Translations under genes and position numbers: made by a program
Shown: positions 1 through 5,606 of the stretch, piece by piece
Layout of the letters: each line of letters starts with the position of its first letter
How positions within the stretch are numbered: position 1 is the stretch's first letter
Notes under the pieces: generated by a model
What the model saw: the letters and a program-made list of their open reading frames with translations, nothing else
Told to the model about the DNA's origin: nothing
The model's database searches: none
Assembly (NCBI GenBank): GCA_014376915.1
Contig: JACMQP010000084.1
Location: 1 to 13,306 of the forward strand
DNA length: 13,306 nt
Reading direction: 5' to 3'
From: Ramlibacter sp.
GTDB lineage: Bacteria; Pseudomonadota; Gammaproteobacteria; Burkholderiales; Burkholderiaceae

Positions 1-526
1 ACCATGGCAGCTGGTACGGGAACAGCGCGTCGACGTCCTTGGTGGTGATTTCCACCGTGTAGTCGTCGACCTTGCGGAACGACGCGATCGACGGGATGCG
101 CGGGCGCACCTGGGCGCTTTGCTTGGCGTCGAACTGCGGCGCCTTGTCGTTGAGGACCTTGTCCAGGTTCCAGACCACGGCGTCGGCCTTGAAGTCGGAA
201 CCGTCATGAAACTTTACGCCCTTGCGCAGGCTGAAACGCCAGACCTTGCTGTCCTTGGCGTCGACCTTCCATTCCGTCGCCAATCCCGGGATCAGCTTGC
301 CGGGACGGGTGCCGATGTTGGCCTCCCACGCGATTAGTGGGTCATAGAGCGTGTGCCCCGTGAACTGGTAGGCGCCGGCGCCTCGGTCCGGTTGGCCGGT
401 CGTCAGGGGAATGTCGGCCATCGAGATGCCGTAGCGGACGACTGTCTCGGCGCGGGCAACGCCCAGCACCAGCACCAGCGGCAACGCGAGCAAGGCGGGT
501 GTCAACAGCTTGAAAACACGAATCAT
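1..526 (-). CDS. ABC transporter solute-binding protein, family 5 (peptide/nickel type), 5' part only
   Basis: The gene runs off the left edge, so only the first 175 residues are visible. It begins at ATG 526-524, preceded by a GGAG Shine-Dalgarno (535-538) at 8-nt spacing. Residues 1-26 form a Sec signal peptide: basic MIRVFK, a Leu/Val-rich core, then a VARA|ET cleavage site. The mature part matches the N-terminal lobe of SBP_bac_5 proteins: YDPLIAWE near residue 61, PGLATEWKV near 80, and WRFSLRKGVKFHDGSDFKADAV near 96-116, the family signature. Such proteins deliver peptides, nickel chelates, opines or other small ligands to an ABC permease in the inner membrane. The permease and ATPase genes would be expected beyond the window. 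The gene follows lysR on the same strand with a 156-bp gap, so the LysR protein may control it. The ligand cannot be read from this fragment. Family assignment is secure; substrate is not. Confidence 0.93.
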   Translation of the reverse strand, partial: MIRVFKLLTPALLALPLVLVLGVARAETVVRYGISMADIPLTTGQPDRGAGAYQFTGHTLYDPLIAWEANIGTRPGKLIPGLATEWKVDAKDSKVWRFSLRKGVKFHDGSDFKADAVVWNLDKVLNDKAPQFDAKQSAQVRPRIPSIASFRKVDDYTVEITTKDVDALFPYQLPW

Positions 527-529
527 TGC

Positions 530-561
530 GCGATCTCCAGGGTGGGGTTCCTGGAGATCGC
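530..561 (-). promoter_or_regulatory. Perfect 12-bp inverted repeat enclosing the ribosome binding site of the solute-binding protein gene
   Basis: Positions 530-541 (GCGATCTCCAGG) and 550-561 (CCTGGAGATCGC) are exact reverse complements around an 8-nt loop (542-549). On the minus-strand transcript the 3' arm carries the GGAG Shine-Dalgarno and ends three bases before the ATG. If it folds as RNA, the ribosome binding site is fully paired. It could equally be a DNA operator for a dimeric repressor. The symmetry is seen directly; the function is inferred. Confidence 0.7.
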
Positions 562-587
562 ACGCTCCGTGCCAGCGTCGAGCCCGG

Positions 588-599
588 TGCATGCATGCA
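588..599. repeat. 12-bp perfect palindrome TGCATGCATGCA upstream of the solute-binding protein gene
   Basis: The sequence is self-complementary and lies 62-73 bases upstream of the ATG at 526, in the gap between lysR and the transporter gene. Spacing and symmetry would suit a regulator binding site, possibly for the adjacent LysR protein. It could also be a chance tandem of GCAT. No convincing -35/-10 pair was found beside it. Confidence 0.4.
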
Positions 600-633
600 A
601 ACACTGCGCTTCAAGTGCGCACCGCACCGGAAT

Positions 634-653
634 GGGGCGGACGTGCCCGCCCC
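634..653 (-). terminator. GC-rich hairpin 3' of lysR, weak or factor-dependent terminator candidate
   Basis: GGGGCGG (634-640) and CCGCCCC (647-653) are exact reverse complements with a 6-nt loop. They lie 30-49 bases past the lysR stop codon on the transcribed strand. The run of T expected after an intrinsic terminator is absent (ATTCC follows), so it may only stabilise the mRNA 3' end or separate lysR from the next gene. Confidence 0.35.
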
Positions 654-682
654 GCTCCCTCATTTGGGCCGCGCGGGCTTCG

Positions 683-1606
683 CTACGGGCGGTACAGCCC
701 CACGATCGCCTGCCGCAGCCAGCGGTTGCCGGGATCGGCCTCGAAACGCTTGCTCCAGTGCAGCGAGACGGCGAAATCGCGCAGCGGGAACGGCGGCTCG
801 ACGATCGCATAACCGGCTTCTGCAGCGAACCCCTGCGCGATGTTGCGCGGCATCACCACGGCCAGGTCGGTCGCCTTGACGATCGCGGGCAGCACCATGA
901 AGTGCTCGGTGGTCAGACGCAGCCGGTCCTCCAGGTTCAGCAACTGCAGGATGCGCAGCGTGTCCGCGTGGGTGCGCACTGCCACGAACTCCAGCTGGCC
1001 GAGCGCCTCCAGCAGCGCCTTGCCGCTGCGCCGCAGCCGCGTGAAGGGATGCCCCTTGCGCAGCATCACGATGTAGCGGTCCTTGAGCAGCTGGCTGCGC
1101 TGCGTCTCCTTGACCGTGGGCAGGAAACCGAAGGCGAAGTCGATGCGGCCGCTGTCCAGCGCCTCGGTGACATCATCGCGTGGCAGCGGCATGGTCTCGA
1201 CCCGCACGCCCGGCGCCTGCTCGCGCAGCAGCACCATCAGGTCCGGCAGGAAGCGGCCCTCGCCGATGTCGCTCATGTGGATGCGAAAGGTCCGGGACGA
1301 GCGCTGCGGATCGAACTCGGCCGACTCGTTGAGGGCCTCTTCCAGCGTGCCGAGCGCGGAGCGCACCGCCTGCGCCAGCCGGTCGGCCCTGGGCGTCGGG
1401 CGCACGCCACCGGGGGCGCGCACGAACAGCGGATCCTTGATCAGCAGCCGCAGCCGGGTCAGGCCATGGCTGGCGGCCGGCTGGGTCAGCTCCAGCGACT
1501 CGGCCGCCCGGCTGACGCTGCGCTGGCGGTAGACGGCGTCGAACAGGCGCAGCAGGTTGAGGTCGACGTCCTTGAGCTGCATCAAATCATGAAATGGCTT
1601 CGCCAT
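683..1606 (-). CDS. LysR-family transcriptional regulator
   Basis: 307 residues, typical for the family. Residues about 15-73 form the winged helix-turn-helix: DLNLLRLFDAVYRQRSVSRAAESLELTQ, then PAASHGLTRLR and DPLFVR, the classic LysR pattern resembling the NahR/LinR/NodD branch. Residues about 105-300 are the periplasmic-binding-protein-like effector domain (FRIHMSDIGEGRFLP at its start). The ATG at 1606 was chosen. A TTG two codons upstream (1612) and an ATG eight codons downstream (1582, MQLKDVDLN) are alternatives, and none has a good Shine-Dalgarno. It lies 75 bases after the cytochrome gene and 156 before the ABC solute-binding gene, all on the same strand, so it may be transcribed with the dehydrogenase pair. 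An inverted repeat just upstream (1618-1650) is a candidate autoregulatory site. LysR regulators usually respond to a small-molecule co-inducer; which one here is unknown. Confidence 0.95.
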   Translation of the reverse strand: MAKPFHDLMQLKDVDLNLLRLFDAVYRQRSVSRAAESLELTQPAASHGLTRLRLLIKDPLFVRAPGGVRPTPRADRLAQAVRSALGTLEEALNESAEFDPQRSSRTFRIHMSDIGEGRFLPDLMVLLREQAPGVRVETMPLPRDDVTEALDSGRIDFAFGFLPTVKETQRSQLLKDRYIVMLRKGHPFTRLRRSGKALLEALGQLEFVAVRTHADTLRILQLLNLEDRLRLTTEHFMVLPAIVKATDLAVVMPRNIAQGFAAEAGYAIVEPPFPLRDFAVSLHWSKRFEADPGNRWLRQAIVGLYRP

Positions 1607-1617
1607 TGACAACCGTT

Positions 1618-1650
1618 GATCAGGAAGAAACCCGCATCTCTTTCCTGATC
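1618..1650. promoter_or_regulatory. 9-bp perfect inverted repeat between the cytochrome and lysR genes
   Basis: GATCAGGAA (1618-1626) and TTCCTGATC (1642-1650) are exact reverse complements separated by 15 bases. The element occupies most of the 75-bp gap and lies 12-44 bases upstream of the chosen lysR start. It could be an operator for LysR autoregulation, or an RNA stem separating the cytochrome message from lysR. No T-run follows it, so an intrinsic terminator is less likely. Confidence 0.5.
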
Positions 1651-1681
1651 GACGGCTTGCCGCTGGCAGACATCGGCACTG

Positions 1682-2353
1682 CTACTTGCCGGTAAAGTTT
1701 GCGACGTAATAGGCCAGCAAGGCCAGGTCTTGCTCTGGCACCTGGCTCAACGCCTCGGTCATCGCGCGCGTGTATGCCGGACGGGCGCCAGACTTGAAGC
1801 CTTGCAGCGTCGCGCGCACGTAGTCTTCTTTCTGGCCACCGATGCGCGGCACCCCTTGACCGCCGTCCAGGTCTGCCCCGTGGCAGAACACGCATTTGTA
1901 CTCCTTGGCGAGAGCCTGGCCCTTGTTCATGCGGGCGGCATCGGGCAGCGCTGCGGGGGCCGGCGCCGGCACGGGCGGCAGCGTGCCGATGTAGTCGGAG
2001 AAGCCACGCAAGTCGGCGTCCTTCATCTGCATGGCCAACGCGGTCATCGCTGGGTTGTCGCGGCGACCTTCGCGGAACAGAAACAGCTGCGTGATCGCGT
2101 ACAGCGAATGCTGGCCTGCCAGCACCGGTGTTCCAGCCATGTCGCTGCGGCCGTCGACGCCGTGGCAGGCCGCGCAAACAGTGCGAAAGCGTTCAGCATA
2201 GACGACCGCATCGGCCGTACCCGCAGCGCGGGCGGTCGAGGCGGCGCTCACGGCGGCGGCGGGCTTCCTGACCTGCGCGCAGGCGGGCAGGCCCGCCATG
2301 CATCCGAGCGACAGCAAGGCGGCCGCCACCGCCAGCTGTCGCCACGTCGTCAC
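1682..2353 (-). CDS. Diheme c-type cytochrome (c4/c553-like), periplasmic
   Basis: 223 residues with two heme c attachment sites, CAACH (residues 60-64) and CVFCH (154-158), each within a class I cytochrome c domain. The halves share the c4/c553 pattern: PVLAGQ..Y...QL..F..G.R and PRIGGQ..DY....L..F.SG.R, each followed by a methionine that could be the axial ligand (NPAM, TRAM). A Pro/Ala-rich linker joins them. The N-terminus MTTWRQLAVAAALLSLGC...ACA is a Sec signal; a cysteine near its end leaves lipoprotein processing possible but not to consensus. The start is GTG at 2353, one base after the upstream stop codon (TGA-T-GTG). A GTG at 2365 would overlap the upstream gene by 11 bases. Near-fusion to the PQQ-type dehydrogenase gene implies translational coupling, and this cytochrome is its likely electron acceptor, passing electrons towards a terminal oxidase. 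Confidence 0.92.
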   Translation of the reverse strand: MTTWRQLAVAAALLSLGCMAGLPACAQVRKPAAAVSAASTARAAGTADAVVYAERFRTVCAACHGVDGRSDMAGTPVLAGQHSLYAITQLFLFREGRRDNPAMTALAMQMKDADLRGFSDYIGTLPPVPAPAPAALPDAARMNKGQALAKEYKCVFCHGADLDGGQGVPRIGGQKEDYVRATLQGFKSGARPAYTRAMTEALSQVPEQDLALLAYYVANFTGK

Positions 2354-2354
2354 A

Positions 2355-3563
2355 TCACTTGCCACCGTAGCTGATGCGGTAGATCGCGCCGGCGTGGTCG
2401 TCGCTGACCAGCATCGAACCGTCCTTCATGACGAGGAAGTCCACCGGCCGGCCAAGATACTGGTTGTTTTCGATGAAGCCGGTCATGAAGGGCTCCACCC
2501 TGGCGCCGCCCTTGCCGTCAGGCCAGGCGACGTAGACGCCGTTGTACTTCTTGGTCCGGTTCCACGGGCCGTGGATCGCGATAAACATCGCGCCCTCGTA
2601 TTTCGCCGGGAACATCTTGCCGGTGTAGAACTTCATGCCGAGCGACCCGGCGTGCGGCCCGAGCAGGGCGACTGGTTTCTGGTAGTCGTCGCAGGACTTG
2701 CCCCAGCCGAACTCGGTGTCGGGGAGGTTGCCCTGGTGGCAGTACGGGAAGCCGAAGTGTTGCTTGCCGGGTTGCGTGACATGGTTCAAGGTGTCGTTCG
2801 GCAGCTCTTCGCTCAGCCAGTCGCGACCGTTGTTCGTGAACCAGAGGTCTCCGGTCTTCGGATCGAAGTCGAAACCTACGGTGTTGCGCACACCCGAGGC
2901 GATGGTTTCGTTGGCCGAGCCGTCCAAGTTCATGCGGTAGATCTTCGCGTACTCGCCCGGGTCGCAGATGTTGCAAGGCGCGCCGATGTTGTAGTACAGC
3001 TTGTTGTCGTGGATGCGCAGGTACTTCCAGCTGTGATCGCTGCCCCCAGGCAGTTTGTCGGTCAGCACCGCTGTCGGCTCGCCGAGGTTGTCGAGCCTGT
3101 CCTCCACGTTGTCGTAGCGAACGATCTTCTTGTTGGTGGCGAAGAACAGCGAACCCTTGTGGAACTCGATGCCAGTCGCCTGCTCGGTCTTGTCGATGAT
3201 GGTTTTCGGCTCGCGCTTGCCGTCCACCGCCTTCTCGGGCACGACATAGACCTTGTTGCCGACGAACAGCGTGCTGACGAAAATGTTGCCCTTGTCGCCC
3301 TGGCGCAGCTCACGCGCATCGAGCACGCCGGAAGCCCAGGTCTCGACCTTGAAGCCGGGCGGCAGCTTAAGTTTCTTGGTCGGCAGCTGGTCGGCGGCGG
3401 TCGGAATCGGAAACGCCGGCACCGGCGCCATCTTCATCGCCGTGTCGGTCTTGGGTCGGCCCTTGGCCCATCCAGGTTCGGGCTCCTGCGCAAACGATGG
3501 TGCGGCTGCGCAAAGGAGCGCAAGCACGGCGGCGAAAGCTGAATACCAGCGAATCTGATGCAT
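2355..3563 (-). CDS. PQQ-type sugar/sorbosone dehydrogenase family protein, secreted beta-propeller
   Basis: 402 residues. ATG 3563 is preceded by GAAGGG (3571-3576) at 7-nt spacing. Residues 1-25 are a Sec signal peptide ending PSFA|QEP. The mature protein resembles soluble PQQ glucose/sorbosone dehydrogenases: PPGFKVETWASGV near residue 68, DH at 176-177 (probable catalytic base His177), GVRNTVGFDFDP with Arg226-Asn227 matching the conserved PQQ-contacting RN pair, WFTNNGRDW near 241, and the ending GRPVDFLV...SDDHAGAIYRISY. Extra cysteines (C197-x2-C200, C275, C291) probably form disulfides in the periplasm. The family oxidises sugars, aldoses or related alcohols; the substrate here is unknown. 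The next gene encodes its likely electron partner, a diheme cytochrome. No PQQ biosynthesis genes are in the window, so cofactor must come from elsewhere in the genome or from outside. Family is firm, cofactor likely, substrate open. Confidence 0.9.
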   Translation of the reverse strand: MHQIRWYSAFAAVLALLCAAAPSFAQEPEPGWAKGRPKTDTAMKMAPVPAFPIPTAADQLPTKKLKLPPGFKVETWASGVLDARELRQGDKGNIFVSTLFVGNKVYVVPEKAVDGKREPKTIIDKTEQATGIEFHKGSLFFATNKKIVRYDNVEDRLDNLGEPTAVLTDKLPGGSDHSWKYLRIHDNKLYYNIGAPCNICDPGEYAKIYRMNLDGSANETIASGVRNTVGFDFDPKTGDLWFTNNGRDWLSEELPNDTLNHVTQPGKQHFGFPYCHQGNLPDTEFGWGKSCDDYQKPVALLGPHAGSLGMKFYTGKMFPAKYEGAMFIAIHGPWNRTKKYNGVYVAWPDGKGGARVEPFMTGFIENNQYLGRPVDFLVMKDGSMLVSDDHAGAIYRISYGGK

Positions 3564-3654
3564 GTCTCATCCCTTCGGTTTTTCTGTTGCTAAAAGTGAT
3601 CTACCCGGCCGTCCATGGCCCATCAAGCACGCAGAAGTGCTCAACGGACAAACC

Positions 3655-3683
3655 AGTCTAGCCAGCGCCGAAACCGCAGTCAA
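3655..3683 (-). promoter_or_regulatory. Sigma70-type promoter for the dehydrogenase-cytochrome operon
   Basis: On the minus strand, TTGACT (3683-3678) and TAGACT (3660-3655) are separated by exactly 17 bases. They match TTGACA at 5/6 and TATAAT at 4/6 positions. Transcription would begin near 3648 and give a leader of about 85 bases. The leader holds a small stem, AGCAC (3626-3630) with GTGCT (3637-3641). It is the best promoter match found by eye in the window. Confidence 0.65.
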
Positions 3684-3763
3684 TAGTATTAAGCGCGCGT
3701 CCAGCTAGGGGATTACGCGATGCGAACGGACTTCGTGCCCGCTGCTCGGAAGCGGGATGGCCA

Positions 3764-5488
3764 ATGCCCTTTACGATCGAGCCGATGGGCCTCCCCAACC
3801 TGCTCGCCACCCGCCGGGGCCGCCTGTTCGCCTTCTTCGCGCTTTATATGACCGAGGGCATTCCGCTCGGCTTTGCCGCCATCGCCATCGCCACCCAGCT
3901 GCGGCGCCAGGGCGTTGGCCCGGCCGAGATCGGCGCCTTCGTGGCCTCGTTCTATCTGCCCTGGGCCTTCAAGTGGGCGTTCGGACCGTTCGTCGACGTG
4001 TTTCGCTCGAAACGGTTCGGGCACCGCCGCGGCTGGATCCTGTTCGCGCAGGTGATGATGGCGCTGACGCTGCTGTCGCTGATCGCGGTGCCATTGCCGC
4101 AGGGCCTGGGCCTGTTCACCGCCATCCTCCTGGTCCACAACACCTTTGGCGCGATCCAGGACGTCGCCATCGACTCGCTAGCAGTCAACACCCTGGCCGA
4201 GCACGAGCGCGGCCTGGCCAACGGGCTGATGTTCGCCGGCGCCTCGGTCGGCCAGGCCATCGGCGGCAGCGGGGTGCTGATGCTGGTGGGCTGGACCGGC
4301 TTTCAGGGCAGCTTCGTGTTCGTCGCCGCCGCCATCCTGGCCGTCACCGCCTTCGTCGTGCTGCCGATGAAGGAGGCCGCCGCCCATGTCCTGGCCGAAT
4401 CCCCGGTGGCCGGCGCCTGGCGCGCCGCCGGCGTCGAGATGAAGGCGTTCGCGGTGCAGTCCTTCCGTTCATTCCTCGGCACCAGGGGCGCTTTCTCGGG
4501 CGTGTTCTTCGCGCTCCTGCCAGCCGGCGCGATGTCGCTCGGGCTGGCCCTGCAATCGAACCTGGCGGTGGAGCTGGGCATGAACGACGACCAGGTCGGC
4601 GCGCTCAACCTGTGGACCTCGATCATCTCGGCCGGCTGCATGGTGCTGGGCGGCATGTTGTCGGACAAGCTGGGGCGACGCCGCACGCTGTTCGTCTACC
4701 TGGTGGGAATGAGTCTGCCGGTGGTGTACCTGATGCTGGTGCTGCAGCAGCACGGCTATGTGATGCCGCATCCTCCCGGCGGGCCGGTGCTGCCCGAACT
4801 GGTGACCGCGTTGTGGATCGCTTCGCTGTCCTACTCGGTGTTCCAGGGCCTCATGTACGGCACCCGCTCGGCCATCTTCATGGACGTGACCAATCCCGTG
4901 GTGGCGGCGACCCAGTTCACCGCCTACATGGCGATGATGAACCTGGCCATCGCCATCGCCGCCAGCTGGCAGGGTGTGGCGGTCGAGGCCTGGGGCTACC
5001 CGATGACGCTCGCCGTCGATGCCGTGACCGGCCTGGTCTGCCTGCTGCTGCTGCCGGCGATGAAGCGCGAGAAGACCTTCAGCGACGCGCTGGCCAGCGG
5101 CCGGGCCCGCAAATCGGCGCTGGTGCTCGGACTCGCCTGCCTGGCCTGGCTGCCCTACTGGGCCAACCACGAGCTGCTCGGCCGCGGCCAGCCGATCATG
5201 GGCACCTTCTTCACGCTGGTGTTCGTTGCCTCGGCCCTGTTCCTGCTGGCCGGCCGCGAGGCGCTGGCCGCAGCCGCCGGCGGCTGGCGCCGGGCCGCGC
5301 TGTGGACGGCGCCGCTGCTGCTGGCCATGTACGGCCGCTACTGGATCGACCGGCTCGCCGGCCAGCCGACTCTGATGGCCGCCGCGCAAACGCTGGTGTA
5401 CCTGGTGCCGCTGCTGGGCGGCGTCGTGCTGCTGGGCCTGGCGTCGCGCAACTGGCAGGCGGCCGTGGTGGCTTCGCAGCCAGCCTGA
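3764..5488 (+). CDS. MFS transporter, AmpG-like (PAT family)
   Basis: 574 residues, highly hydrophobic, about 12-14 predicted membrane helices by eye. The N-terminal half follows the AmpG/PAT layout: LYMTEGIPLGF near residue 28, an amphipathic IGAFVASFYLPWAFKWAFGPFVD stretch near 56-78, GHRRGWILFAQ near 86, and IQDVAIDSL near 131 with the family QD pair. A second MFS-type loop, SDKLGRRRTL, lies near 302-311. AmpG proteins import muropeptides, while other PAT members carry acetyl-CoA or unknown solutes, so the substrate stays open. The ATG at 3764 has only a weak upstream GGAAG/GGGA purine tract; ATG 3785 (MGLPNLL) is an alternative. The gene is divergent from the dehydrogenase pair and lies 118 bases before iorA on the same strand. 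It could share transcription with iorA or be a separate unit, and may import or export a compound of the same pathway. Confidence 0.85.
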   Translation: MPFTIEPMGLPNLLATRRGRLFAFFALYMTEGIPLGFAAIAIATQLRRQGVGPAEIGAFVASFYLPWAFKWAFGPFVDVFRSKRFGHRRGWILFAQVMMALTLLSLIAVPLPQGLGLFTAILLVHNTFGAIQDVAIDSLAVNTLAEHERGLANGLMFAGASVGQAIGGSGVLMLVGWTGFQGSFVFVAAAILAVTAFVVLPMKEAAAHVLAESPVAGAWRAAGVEMKAFAVQSFRSFLGTRGAFSGVFFALLPAGAMSLGLALQSNLAVELGMNDDQVGALNLWTSIISAGCMVLGGMLSDKLGRRRTLFVYLVGMSLPVVYLMLVLQQHGYVMPHPPGGPVLPELVTALWIASLSYSVFQGLMYGTRSAIFMDVTNPVVAATQFTAYMAMMNLAIAIAASWQGVAVEAWGYPMTLAVDAVTGLVCLLLLPAMKREKTFSDALASGRARKSALVLGLACLAWLPYWANHELLGRGQPIMGTFFTLVFVASALFLLAGREALAAAAGGWRRAALWTAPLLLAMYGRYWIDRLAGQPTLMAAAQTLVYLVPLLGGVVLLGLASRNWQAAVVASQPA

Positions 5489-5595
5489 ACGGTCCGGGTC
5501 ACATGAATCTGGCGCATGTCGGATAGTGGCCACATTGCATTGATCGATGCGGCGGAGCGCGCCAGACTCCCGGCTGGCCCACGGGCCGGTTCACC

Positions 5596-5599
5596 GGAG
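5596..5599 (+). promoter_or_regulatory. Shine-Dalgarno that fixes the TTG start of iorA
   Basis: GGAG at 5596-5599 stands 7 bases before TTG 5607-5609. The upstream in-frame ATG at 5547 has no comparable purine tract, and the 20 residues it would add (Arg/Pro/His-rich) do not look like part of the conserved protein. TTG is therefore preferred. Confidence 0.65.
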
Positions 5600-5606
5600 A
5601 CCAGCA

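Noticed and set aside
353..1609. Long plus-strand open frame opposite lysR and the solute-binding gene
   Set aside because: It is antisense to well-recognised coding sequence. The translation is Arg/Gln/His-rich without domains, typical of a GC-rich shadow frame.
2298..3542. Plus-strand open frame opposite the PQQ-type dehydrogenase
   Set aside because: It lies opposite a secreted protein with signal peptide, promoter and Shine-Dalgarno. The antisense translation has no recognisable domain.
3661..3763. Plus-strand promoter for the MFS gene
   Set aside because: A TAGTAT box at 3684-3689 resembles a -10, but no acceptable -35 lies 16-18 bases upstream, so no call was made.
5576..5587. GGCCC-AC-GGGCC symmetry upstream of iorA as a regulatory hairpin
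   Set aside because: With a 2-base centre the usable stem is only about 4 bp, and such short GC repeats are expected by chance here.
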